Shown one piece after another: positions 7,688 to 14,440 of a stretch of 18,983 nt of DNA. The notes below the pieces were generated by a model. The model was given only the letters and a program-made list of their open reading frames with translations, ran no database searches and was not told the origin of the DNA. Both the position numbers and the translations under genes were made by a program. The DNA is taken from positions 1 through 18,983 of the forward strand of contig JBARRR010000104.1 in the NCBI GenBank assembly GCA_049644325.1. Direction: 5' to 3'. The DNA comes from DASZHA01 sp049644325. GTDB taxonomy: Bacteria; Chloroflexota; Dormibacteria; DASZGP01. The number at the start of each line of letters is the position of its first letter. Position 1 is the first letter of the stretch.

Positions 7688-8194
7688 CTAAGTCTGCTGG
7701 CCGGCGCCCTGGCCGGCGGTGCCCAGCGCCACCAGCTCCAGTCGCGAGGAGACCGCCAGCTGGTCGCCCGCCGCTACCAGCGAGTCGAAGCCCCGGCGCA
7801 GGCCGGCGTTTTCGACCAGGTCGGTGGTCTCTGCGATCCGCGCCGCCCATTCGTAGTTCTCCATCGCCTGGCGCAGCCTGACTGCCAGGGTCTCGATCAG
7901 CTCCCTCTGCCCCGGCGGCAGGGTCTCAGACATGTTGAGGCGATCGACCTCGTCAATTGCGTGCTTGATATGCGAGCGGGCGCGCGCAGCCGCGGTCGCA
8001 ATGGGGCGCTCCTGGCCCTCGCGGACCGCTTCGGCCATCTCCTCCACGGCCGGGATCACTTCGTCGAGGACGCGACGGAAGTCGTCGCCGTACGCGGCCG
8101 ACGCGCCGTGGACCACGGGCACATTGCGGCGGAAGGTGAGCAGGACCAGCGCCAGGATGACGAACCCGATGACGAAGTAGCCCCAGACCGGCAT
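7688..8194 (-). CDS. Small membrane-anchored helical protein, unknown function
   Basis: A 168-residue protein with one N-terminal transmembrane helix (about residues 4-21, VWGYFVIGFVILALVLLTF) followed by RR, predicting an N-out or signal-anchor topology. The remainder looks almost wholly alpha-helical, with charged heptad-like stretches (about 38-150) that could form a coiled coil or helical bundle. No enzymatic motif is visible and I do not recognise the family. ATG at 8192-8194. It is the last gene of the same-strand group that includes crotonase and biotin carrier (40 bases upstream), but a small hairpin lies in that gap, so co-transcription is uncertain. Confidence 0.7.
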   Translation of the reverse strand: MPVWGYFVIGFVILALVLLTFRRNVPVVHGASAAYGDDFRRVLDEVIPAVEEMAEAVREGQERPIATAAARARSHIKHAIDEVDRLNMSETLPPGQRELIETLAVRLRQAMENYEWAARIAETTDLVENAGLRRGFDSLVAAGDQLAVSSRLELVALGTAGQGAGQQT

Positions 8195-8219
8195 GGCTAT
8201 CAGAGCCTAGTCCAACCCG

Positions 8220-8233
8220 GCCGGTCAGCCGGC
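8220..8233 (-). terminator. Short hairpin after the crotonase gene
   Basis: GCCGG-TCAG-CCGGC forms a perfect 5-bp stem with a 4-base loop, directly after the crotonase stop (8235-8237, minus strand). No T-tract follows. It may be a weak terminator or an mRNA 3'-end stabiliser. Confidence 0.3.
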
Positions 8234-8234
8234 G

Positions 8235-9059
8235 CTAGCGTCCCTTGAAGTCCGGCGGGCGGCGCTCAAAGAACGCGGTCAGGCCCTCGCGTACGTCGTC
8301 GGAGGTGTGCGCCTCGGTCGACAGGAGATCCAGGTGCGCCTCGGTCGCGGGATCCAGGGGCGCGCCGCGGGCATCCAGGGACAGCAGGGTATTGATGATG
8401 CGCTTCGAGTTGCGCACCGTGAGTGGCGCCCCCGCGATGATGTCGTCGAGGAGACGATCTACCACCCCGTCCAGCTCCTGGCGGGGACAGACCAGGTCGG
8501 CCAGGCGTCGGCGCAATGCCTCCTCGCCGGTGAACCATCGGCCGGTGAGCATCAGGAGGCGCGTAGTCTGGGGCCCCAGCTGCTGGATCATGCGGGCGTG
8601 GTGGACGTGGCCGGGCAGTAGGCCAAAGCGGCTGGCGGGCACGCCCAGCCGGGCGGTGTTCACAGCAACCCGGATGTCGCACGCCAGGGCCAGCTGGTAG
8701 CCGGCGCCGAGCGCGTGGCCCTGGATTCGGGCGATCACCGGCGCGGGGCAGGCCTCGATTGCCTCCTGGGCCAGCTCCATGGCCTCCCCGAAGCCGCCGC
8801 CCAATCCTTCGGCGTCTCCACGGCCAAGCTCTCCGAGGTCGGCCCCGGAGGTGAAGACCTGGTCGCCGGCCCCCGTGATGACCACCGCGGCGGTCTCGGT
8901 GCCGACCGACCCGACCTCGTCGCGCAACCGCCCGAACAGGGCGCTGGAGATCGGGTTTCGCCGCTCCGGGTCGTTGATGGTGAGGCGGAGAACCTCCGGG
9001 CGGGGGCGCTCGATCAGGAGCGCGCCGTCGCCACGCGACTTGTCGGCCGCTGGCGTCAC
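8235..9059 (-). CDS. Enoyl-CoA hydratase/isomerase (crotonase) family, both catalytic Glu absent
   Basis: A 274-residue crotonase-fold protein. Family marks are FTSGADLGEL (69-78, oxyanion-hole segment), APVIARIQGHALGAG (106-120), LACDIRVA (125-132) and FGLLPG (145-150). Classical hydratases have GGGCELA and QPE, whose two glutamates activate water. Here the positions are Gln122 (GAGYQLA) and Ala142 (GVPASR). I infer it is not a standard hydratase. Crotonase members without these residues include isomerases, thioesterases, decarboxylases and C-C lyases. Its GTG overlaps the TGA of the biotin carrier gene by four bases (GTGA), so both are made together, linking it to acyl-CoA carboxylase chemistry. 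It ends in RPPDFKGR, a usual crotonase C-terminus. Confidence 0.88.
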   Translation of the reverse strand: MTPAADKSRGDGALLIERPRPEVLRLTINDPERRNPISSALFGRLRDEVGSVGTETAAVVITGAGDQVFTSGADLGELGRGDAEGLGGGFGEAMELAQEAIEACPAPVIARIQGHALGAGYQLALACDIRVAVNTARLGVPASRFGLLPGHVHHARMIQQLGPQTTRLLMLTGRWFTGEEALRRRLADLVCPRQELDGVVDRLLDDIIAGAPLTVRNSKRIINTLLSLDARGAPLDPATEAHLDLLSTEAHTSDDVREGLTAFFERRPPDFKGR

Positions 9060-9268
9060 TCGATTACGGCGACGGTCTGGCCTTCCTGGACAACGTCCCC
9101 CTCGGCCACCAGGAACTCCTTGATCGTCCCTGCCACTGGCGCCAGGATGGGGATCTCCATCTTCATCGACTCGAGGATCATGATCGTGTCGTCCTCGTCG
9201 ACGTGCTGGCCGACCTCGGTGACGATCTTCCAGAGGTTCCCCACCAGCTCAGCCTTGACTTCAGCCAC
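9056..9268 (-). CDS. Stand-alone biotin carboxyl carrier (biotinyl/lipoyl attachment) protein
   Basis: A 70-residue single biotinyl domain. The biotinylation motif ESMKMEIP is present, with the MKM lysine as target. The domain begins at VKAELVGNLW and ends in a GDVVQEGQTVAVIE pattern, typical of the second half of the barrel. It carries carboxybiotin between biotin carboxylase and carboxyltransferase. The start was set at GTG 9266-9268 because AGGAG lies six bases upstream; a longer frame to 9316 has no such site. Its length matches the short free carriers of the Bacillus BLAP type rather than the longer AccB with a Pro/Ala linker. Its stop overlaps the crotonase start. Partner subunits are encoded at 11694-13289 and 14437-15798. 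Confidence 0.9.
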   Translation of the reverse strand: MAEVKAELVGNLWKIVTEVGQHVDEDDTIMILESMKMEIPILAPVAGTIKEFLVAEGDVVQEGQTVAVIE

Positions 9269-9285
9269 GAGCGTCTCCTTCTCTC

Positions 9286-9306
9286 CGCGACAGGCGTTCG
9301 CGACAG
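9286..9306. repeat. Direct repeat CGCGACAG, 13-bp period
   Basis: CGCGACAG at 9286-9293 and 9299-9306, upstream of the biotin carrier ribosome site on the minus strand. It could be a regulator site or chance in GC-rich DNA. Confidence 0.25.
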
Positions 9307-9315
9307 AGTATCGCA

Positions 9316-9333
9316 ACCGGCGGACACGCCGGT
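9316..9333 (-). terminator. Hairpin after the BKACE gene
   Basis: ACCGGCG-GACA-CGCCGGT is a perfect 7-bp stem with a 4-base loop, 11 bases past the BKACE stop on the minus strand. There is no T-run. It may separate the BKACE transcript from the biotin carrier/crotonase pair or cause partial termination. Confidence 0.45.
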
Positions 9334-9344
9334 CGAGGTGATGG

Positions 9345-10283
9345 TTAGCGGTTCAGGGCGCTGAGGTCCAGCTCCGGCTCGTGGTCGGCGGGAACGTAGT
9401 CGCTCGGGACCTGGCGCGGCGTCTGGTCGAGCCCCAGGATGTCTCGCGCCTCCGAAACGGTGGCCACCGAGCGTCCGGCATCGGTGGCCATCGCCACCGC
9501 CTTCTCGACCAGGTAGCTCGAGCCCCTGGCCATCTCGCCGTCGGGGAGGTAGAAGTTGTCCTCCAAGCCGACCCGGACGTTGCCGCCCATGGTCAGCGTG
9601 GCCATCAACAGGGGCCACTGGTCGCGGCTGATGCCAACCAGCTTCCAGGTTGAGTCCGGCGGCAGCGACTCTGCCTGGAACAGCAGGGCCTTGGTCGTCG
9701 ACGGGATGCCGCCAAGGACACCCATCACCAGCGAGAAATCCAGTGGCGACTTGAGGATGCCCATGTCCAGCAGGGGCCGGGTGTTGCCGATGTGGCCGTT
9801 GTCGAAGACCTCCAGCTCCGGCTTGACGCCGCCCTCGTTCATCCGTTCCAGCAGGTAGCTGATGTCCTTGAAGGGGTTGGCAAAGACCATGTCGAAGTAG
9901 AACTGCTTCTTCGACTTGGAGTAGATCGCGTAGTTCATCGAGCCCATGTTGAGGGCGCCGATTTCAGGCCGCAGCCGGGCGATGTGGCCGACGCGGTCCT
10001 CCATCGGGATACCGATGGCGCCGGTGGAGAAGTTGATGATGATGTCGGTGCGCTTGCGGATCTCGTCCATGATCTGGCGGTACTTCTCGACCGAGAAGCT
10101 CGGCGCGCCGTCGTCCTCACGGGCGTGGATGTGGACCACCGCGGCGCCGCCGGCGGCACAGCGCCTGGCCTCCTCGGCGATCTCCACCGGGGTGTAGGGG
10201 ATGTACTCGCACTGCTTGCGCGTGGTCAGCGCCCCGGTGAGGGCGGCGGTGACCACCACCTTGTCGTGGGAAAGAGCTTCCAT
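9345..10283 (-). CDS. Beta-keto acid cleavage enzyme (BKACE, DUF849) family
   Basis: A 312-residue TIM-barrel enzyme of the Kce/DUF849 family. These zinc enzymes condense a beta-keto acid with acetyl-CoA and split it to acetoacetate and a new CoA ester. Visible ligands are His51 and His53 in VVHIHARED and Glu241 in VRVGLEDN, with Arg237 and Asp242 matching family catalytic positions. NFSTGA (84-89) is the conserved Ser loop, and ELEVFDNGH (156-164) is also family-typical. The lysine-fermentation enzyme Kce has Glu in TGAETTR to hold the substrate amino group; here this is Leu19 (TGALTTR), so an amino-bearing substrate is unlikely. The ATG (10281-10283) follows GGAGG with good spacing. It lies 33 bases after the alpha/beta hydrolase gene, probably in one transcript. 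Confidence 0.93.
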   Translation of the reverse strand: MEALSHDKVVVTAALTGALTTRKQCEYIPYTPVEIAEEARRCAAGGAAVVHIHAREDDGAPSFSVEKYRQIMDEIRKRTDIIINFSTGAIGIPMEDRVGHIARLRPEIGALNMGSMNYAIYSKSKKQFYFDMVFANPFKDISYLLERMNEGGVKPELEVFDNGHIGNTRPLLDMGILKSPLDFSLVMGVLGGIPSTTKALLFQAESLPPDSTWKLVGISRDQWPLLMATLTMGGNVRVGLEDNFYLPDGEMARGSSYLVEKAVAMATDAGRSVATVSEARDILGLDQTPRQVPSDYVPADHEPELDLSALNR

Positions 10284-10316
10284 CGTGTCCTCCGTCGCGT
10301 CTGGCTCAGGCAGAGC

Positions 10317-11618
10317 CTAGGACAAAACCGCCGCCGCGACCTCTGCCGGGGCTTCCAGCTGCGGGTAGTGGCCGACACCGGCGAGCTCAACGATGTTGGC
10401 CCCACGTCGCCGATCCCGGATGACCTCGGCCATGTGCGCCCCCGAGACCGGGTCGTCCATGCCCCAGACAAACTTCATGGGGAGGTCGGCCGCCTCCAGG
10501 GCGCCCTCCCAGCGGGGCGCCTGCGCCCTCCGCTCGGGGATGTACCTGATCAGCCGGTGATAGTTGCGCCCGCCGTCGCGGCGTGCCACCGACAGCCAGT
10601 GCTGGTGCAGCTCCTCGGCGCTGGGCTGGTGCTCGGGGCCAAAGATCTCGGCCAGCGCCGGTCCGAACCGGGCCTCCGAGAGCATCCGGGCAATCAGACC
10701 GCCGATCACCGGGCGCTGCAGCCAGACCTGGATCGGCCGGGGCCGGTGAAAGCCGGTGTAGATGCCGCCATTGAGGAAGGTGACATGGTCGAGGCCGGTG
10801 GCGAGCTTGCCTTCCTGGCGGCGGGCCAGCAGCTCCAGGGTCACGGTGTCGCCGACGTCGTGGGCCAGGATGCGGGTGCTGGAGATCTCGTAGCGACGCC
10901 AGAGCGCCTCCACGATGTCAGCCTGTTCGAAGGCGCTCCAGTCGTGGCCGCTGGGCTTGTCGGACTCGCCGAAGCCGAGCAGGTCGAACATCAGCAGCCG
11001 GTACTTCTTCGCCAGCGCGTCGACCATCGGCGCCCAGTCGTAGGAGCTGGTGGGGAAGCCATGGACCAGCGTCATCCAGGGACCGGCGCCGGCGATGCGC
11101 ACGAAGATCTCCCGCGCCACCGTCCCGCCGCCGGTGGGGACCTCGAGGCTTACACGCTCGCCGCCGGCCCACCAAGTCTCTATGTCGCCGAATGGGAGCG
11201 CGGCAGCGGCTGGGGCCGGTTCGGGAGCCGCTGGCGCGGGCGCGGTCTCCGCCTGGACCCCATCGCCGAATGGCAGCGCCGGCGTCTCGGCCGCGTCGTC
11301 GCCGGGCACGGCGTCCGACGGCACATCAGCAGCTACGGCCTCCGCGTCACCGCCCTCGGCACTCGCCTCGGTGGGTGGCTCTTCCACCGAGGCGGCCGGA
11401 GTCATGTCCGGGATGGTCGGCCGTTTGCGCTTGGCACGGTGCTTCCCGCCCCCCTCCTCGTCGCCCAGCTCCATTGGCGTCGGCCGGTGGCGCATGTCCT
11501 CCTCGAAGCCGGCAACCAGGTCGTCGAGGCGCCTCTGCGCCTCCGGCTCGAGGTCCGGATCCAGCAACGATTCAGGGCCGAGCTCATCCCCTGACTCCGG
11601 CCCCGACTGACCGGTCAT
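10317..11618 (-). CDS. Alpha/beta hydrolase (epoxide hydrolase/haloalkane dehalogenase-like) with long disordered N-terminus
   Basis: A 433-residue protein. Residues from about 150 form an alpha/beta hydrolase: HGFP (186-189), nucleophile elbow LAHDVGDT with Asp254, WGMDDP (385-390) for the acid, and GVGHYPQLEAP with His417. An Asp nucleophile points to epoxide hydrolases or dehalogenases rather than Ser esterases. The first 150 residues are low-complexity, acidic and Ala/Pro/Glu-rich, with a basic patch KHRAKRKR (59-66) and a repeated ALPFGD (114-119 and 140-145). Such an extension is unusual for the family and could be a docking tail. ATG at 11616-11618; no clear ribosome site. It follows the carboxyltransferase gene by 75 bases and precedes BKACE by 33. 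The C-terminus stops soon after the catalytic His, slightly short. Confidence 0.85.
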   Translation of the reverse strand: MTGQSGPESGDELGPESLLDPDLEPEAQRRLDDLVAGFEEDMRHRPTPMELGDEEGGGKHRAKRKRPTIPDMTPAASVEEPPTEASAEGGDAEAVAADVPSDAVPGDDAAETPALPFGDGVQAETAPAPAAPEPAPAAAALPFGDIETWWAGGERVSLEVPTGGGTVAREIFVRIAGAGPWMTLVHGFPTSSYDWAPMVDALAKKYRLLMFDLLGFGESDKPSGHDWSAFEQADIVEALWRRYEISSTRILAHDVGDTVTLELLARRQEGKLATGLDHVTFLNGGIYTGFHRPRPIQVWLQRPVIGGLIARMLSEARFGPALAEIFGPEHQPSAEELHQHWLSVARRDGGRNYHRLIRYIPERRAQAPRWEGALEAADLPMKFVWGMDDPVSGAHMAEVIRDRRRGANIVELAGVGHYPQLEAPAEVAAAVLS

Positions 11619-11676
11619 CGAGCTAGCCTACACGTCCTCCCTGCCGGAGGTTCAAGCTCCAGGCGGGGGCAGCGCC

Positions 11677-11692
11677 GCTGGACGCTTCCAGC
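11677..11692 (-). terminator. Hairpin after the carboxyltransferase gene
   Basis: GCTGGA-CGCT-TCCAGC is a perfect 6-bp stem with a 4-base loop, immediately after the carboxyltransferase stop (11694-11696). No T-tract follows on the minus strand. It may give partial termination or protect the mRNA end. Confidence 0.35.
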
Positions 11693-11693
11693 T

Positions 11694-13289
11694 TCAGACA
11701 GGAATGTTGCCGTGCTTGCGCCAGGGGCGATCCACCTGCTTCCGCTTGGCGATCTCGAGGCCCTGGATGATGACCTTCCGCGTCTCCGCGGGGTCGATGA
11801 CGTCGTCGATCATGGCCCAGTTGGCGGCGATATATGGGTTGATCTGCTGGCGGATCATGTCGACGAACATCGCCTTGGCCGCCTCCGGGTCCTCGGCCGA
11901 CTCCACCTGCTTGTTGAAGATGATGTTGACCGCCCCCTCGGGTCCCATCACCGAGATCTCGGCGGTCGGCCAGGCGACGATCAGGTCGGGGTAGTAGCCC
12001 TTGCCGCACATCACGAAGTAGCCGGCGCCATAGGCCTTGCGCACCACCACCGTGATCTTGGGCACCGTCGCCTCCGAGACGGCGTAGAGCATTTTGGCGC
12101 CGTGGCGGATGATCCCCTCCTTCTCCACCTCCTTGCCGACAATGAAGCCAGGTACGTCCTGGAGGAAGAGCAGCGCGATGTTGAAGGCGTCGCACATGCG
12201 GATGAAGCGAGCCGCCTTGTCGGCGGAGTCATTGTCAAGGGCACCGGCCTTGAACATCGGGTTGTTGGCGACCACCCCAACGGAGGTCCCGCCCATGCGG
12301 ATGAAGGCGGTGGTGATGTTCTTGGCCCAGGTCGGCTTGATCTCGAAGATGTGGCCGTCGTCGGCGATCTTCTTGATCAGCTTGCGCATGTCGTAGGCCT
12401 GTCGCATGTTGGCGGGGACGACCTTGTCGAGGCCCTCGACCAGCCGATCGGACGGGTCCTCGGTTGCCTTCATCGGCGCCTGCTCCTTGTTGTTGGAGGG
12501 CAGGAAACTGAGGAATTCCTTGACCGACTCGATGCAGGCGGCGTCGTCCTCGACCTCGACGTCGCCCACACCCGACTCGTAGCAGTGGACCTGGGAGCCG
12601 CCCATGTCGTGGTCGGTGACGTCCTCGCCGGTGGCGGCCTTGACCAGCCGGGCGCCGCCCAACGACATCGAGGAGGTCTCCTTGACCATGGGCACGAAGT
12701 CGGAGAGTCCCGGGATGTATGCGGTGCCGGCAGCGCACGGCCCCAGCATCGCCGAGACCTGGGGGATGACGCCGGACATGTTGACCTGGTCCCAGAAGAG
12801 GTACCCGGTGCCGGCGAACATGGAGCCGGAGGCGTCCTGGATTCGGGCCCCGGCGGAGTCGAGCATCCAGACAATGGGGCAGCGGTTGCGCAGGGCCAGG
12901 TCGCGCAGCCGCGCCATCTTCTGCTCCCCGATCATGCCCATCGAGCCGGCCATGACAGTGAAGTCGTAAGCGGCGGCATAGACGTCGCGGCCCTCGACCT
13001 TGCCGTGGCCGGTGATGACGCCGTCGGCCGCGGTCTTATCGGGATCGTAGGCCTCGCCCTTCATCGACTGGCCGGTGGCGAGCAGACCGAACTCCTGGAA
13101 GCTGCCCGCGTCGAAGAGGAGGTCGAGGCGTTCGCGGGCGGTCAGCTTGTTGCGCTGGTGCTGCTTCTCGATGCGCTCCTCGCCGCCCATCGCCAGCGCC
13201 TTGTCGCGCTTGGTCTTGAGCTCGGCGACGAGGGCTTCCAGTCCGGCCTGCTCGGTCACGGGGACGTCGGGCTTCTTGGTCTCAGTCAT
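11694..13289 (-). CDS. Acyl-CoA carboxylase, carboxyltransferase (beta) subunit
   Basis: A 531-residue carboxyltransferase of the PccB/AccD/MccB family. It moves CO2 from carboxybiotin to an acyl-CoA, acting in the cytoplasm in a multimer. Both crotonase-like halves are complete. N-half: KLTARERLDLLFD (48-60), MLDSAGARIQD (142-152) and GPCAAGTAYIPG (183-194). C-half: GVVANNP (338-344), DVPGF (378-382), GIIRHGAKML (392-401), MGPEGAVNI (448-456) and the usual end RPWRKHGNIP. In propionyl-CoA carboxylases the AYDVM Asp selects substrate; here the equivalent is Phe425 in GYFVMCG, closer to the MCG of methylcrotonyl-type enzymes. The start was placed at ATG 13287-13289, after GAGGA; upstream in-frame sequence to 13520 does not look coding. 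The hydrolase, BKACE, carrier and crotonase genes follow. Confidence 0.93.
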   Translation of the reverse strand: MTETKKPDVPVTEQAGLEALVAELKTKRDKALAMGGEERIEKQHQRNKLTARERLDLLFDAGSFQEFGLLATGQSMKGEAYDPDKTAADGVITGHGKVEGRDVYAAAYDFTVMAGSMGMIGEQKMARLRDLALRNRCPIVWMLDSAGARIQDASGSMFAGTGYLFWDQVNMSGVIPQVSAMLGPCAAGTAYIPGLSDFVPMVKETSSMSLGGARLVKAATGEDVTDHDMGGSQVHCYESGVGDVEVEDDAACIESVKEFLSFLPSNNKEQAPMKATEDPSDRLVEGLDKVVPANMRQAYDMRKLIKKIADDGHIFEIKPTWAKNITTAFIRMGGTSVGVVANNPMFKAGALDNDSADKAARFIRMCDAFNIALLFLQDVPGFIVGKEVEKEGIIRHGAKMLYAVSEATVPKITVVVRKAYGAGYFVMCGKGYYPDLIVAWPTAEISVMGPEGAVNIIFNKQVESAEDPEAAKAMFVDMIRQQINPYIAANWAMIDDVIDPAETRKVIIQGLEIAKRKQVDRPWRKHGNIPV

Positions 13290-13360
13290 GCGTTTCCTCG
13301 AATACGGGCAACGTGAATCGTACCGACTCGCCGCCTTTGGCAGCCTCCGCCGGCCGACGT

Positions 13361-13374
13361 GGGTCTTTTGACCC
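13361..13374. promoter_or_regulatory. Inverted repeat in divergent region before carboxyltransferase
   Basis: GGGTC-TTTT-GACCC is a perfect 5-bp inverted repeat between the carboxyltransferase start (13289, -) and the small + frame. It could be an operator or a short hairpin; position is the only support. Confidence 0.3.
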
Positions 13375-13380
13375 GGTTTC

Positions 13381-13409
13381 TTGCCGTCCTGGCAGAAGAG
13401 GTCTATCTT
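13381..13409 (+). promoter_or_regulatory. Candidate sigma-70-type promoter for the small + gene
   Basis: TTGCCG (13381-13386) and TATCTT (13404-13409) are separated by exactly 17 bases, each matching the consensus at four of six positions. They lie about 60 bases upstream of the 54-aa reading frame. This is suggestive only. Confidence 0.35.
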
Positions 13410-13470
13410 CACTGGCAGAGGCTCTGGGGAGGGGCCACGGTGTGGGGGCAAAGTGCCCCTGGAGGTGAGC

Positions 13471-13635
13471 TTGGCTGCCAGCAACGACACCGACACGGTG
13501 ACGCGGGAGGACGAACCCAAGGAAGGCGAAGCGAGCCAGGGCGAGGCTCCGCCCCCCGCCCGAGACCTGGAGGCCGAGCGACGGGAGCACCAGCGCTGGA
13601 TGGAGACCTGGAACCGGACCCGCGACGGGATCTAG
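13471..13635 (+). CDS. Small charged protein, unknown (candidate)
   Basis: A 54-residue frame from TTG 13471, preceded by GGAGG at five bases; GTG 13466 is an alternative but sits on that ribosome site. The N-terminal two thirds are acidic and Pro/Glu-rich, and the C-terminal third is helical and basic with two Trp (QRWMETWNRTRDGI). It would be the only + gene inside a long minus-strand region, and it fills most of an otherwise empty 356-base gap (13290-13645). A promoter-like pair lies upstream. It has no match to the actinobacterial AccE (epsilon) pattern that I can see, although small epsilon subunits do occur beside carboxyltransferases. It may be non-coding. Confidence 0.4.
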   Translation: MAASNDTDTVTREDEPKEGEASQGEAPPPARDLEAERREHQRWMETWNRTRDGI

Positions 13636-13645
13636 CGCCTAGACC

Positions 13646-14440
13646 TCAGACCTCTATCTCGATCGCCTCGCCCCGCTGAGGCCAGCGGAGCAGGCCATCC
13701 TCGCCCGCCGCGGCGAAGACCTCGGTGATTCGCGCGGGTGGCTCGCGGAAGTGAGCCCAGTCCTCGAAGTGCAGCGGCACCACGGTGCGCACTTTCAGCG
13801 TCTGCGCCAGGCGGACCCCCTCGGCGGCGTTCATGGTGAAGCGCGCCGGCCCCGAGATGGGGAAGCGGACGCTGCCGAAATGGAAGATGCCGGCGCTCAC
13901 CTTGAAGCGCTGCCCGATTTCGGCCAGGCCTCCGAAGTAGACGGTGTCACCGGTGATGTAGAGCCCGCCGTGGGCCTGCCCCGGCCATTCCAGGAGGAAG
14001 CCGATGGCGGGCCCGGAAAGCACCGCCGCCCCCAGGTTGCCGTGGCGCGCCGGCATGGCCGTGACGGTGACCGACTGCCCGTCCGGTGCCACCACCCGGG
14101 CCGTCTCCCAGTTGCGGAGGCCGACCGCGTTCTCCTTGAGACGCCGCTCGGCAGCCAGTGTCGTCAGCACCGTTCGCGCCCCGCCCAGGATTTCGCGGCC
14201 GCCGGCGTCGAGGTTGTCGTCGTGCTGGTCGTGGCTGAGGAGGATGGCGTCGAGGGCGCCGATGTCCTCGGCCTTGACTGCGGGCCCGGCGGTCTTGCGC
14301 GAGCCAGTGCCAAAGCCGAAGGAGTACTTGCCGCCGGCGGGGTCGAAGGTGGGGTCCGTCAGCAAGCGGATCGAGCCGATCTCGATCAGCGCCGTGGGAC
14401 CACCGATGTACGTGATCTGGCAGCTACCGTCGGCGCTCAC
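13646..14440 (-). CDS. Metallo-beta-lactamase-fold hydrolase (UlaG/COG2220-like)
   Basis: A 264-residue MBL-fold protein of the YtnP/UlaG-like, COG2220 type. Landmarks are YIGGPTALIEIG (11-22), LLTDPTFDPAGG (26-37), LSHDQHDDNLD (68-78), ARHG (131-134), TGDTVYF (163-169) and PLHFEDW (222-228). The metal-binding motif in relatives is usually SHDHHxDNLD; here its second His is Gln72, while His70, His73, Asp75, His133, Asp165 and His224 remain. One metal site may be altered. The substrate is unknown; relatives act on lactones, phosphodiesters and N-acyl phosphatidylethanolamine. Its GTG (14438-14440) overlaps the TGA of the biotin carboxylase gene by GTGA, so the two are co-translated, which is an unusual pairing. 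Confidence 0.86.
   Translation of the reverse strand: MSADGSCQITYIGGPTALIEIGSIRLLTDPTFDPAGGKYSFGFGTGSRKTAGPAVKAEDIGALDAILLSHDQHDDNLDAGGREILGGARTVLTTLAAERRLKENAVGLRNWETARVVAPDGQSVTVTAMPARHGNLGAAVLSGPAIGFLLEWPGQAHGGLYITGDTVYFGGLAEIGQRFKVSAGIFHFGSVRFPISGPARFTMNAAEGVRLAQTLKVRTVVPLHFEDWAHFREPPARITEVFAAAGEDGLLRWPQRGEAIEIEV

Noticed and set aside
9792..11594. 600-codon + strand open frame
   Set aside because: It lies opposite the BKACE and hydrolase genes, crosses their boundary and shows no domain; it is a GC-rich antisense artefact.
11712..13316. 534-codon + strand open frame
   Set aside because: It mirrors the carboxyltransferase gene, whose motifs are complete on the minus strand.
13290..13520. 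N-terminal extension of the carboxyltransferase by 77 residues
   Set aside because: The extension is Ser/Arg/Pro-rich without family similarity, and GAGGA stands before the ATG at 13289.
13471..13635. Acyl-CoA carboxylase epsilon subunit (AccE)
   Set aside because: Size and location are tempting, but I see no epsilon-like G-x-P-x-x-E-E-x-A-A pattern and the strand is opposite to the carboxyltransferase.
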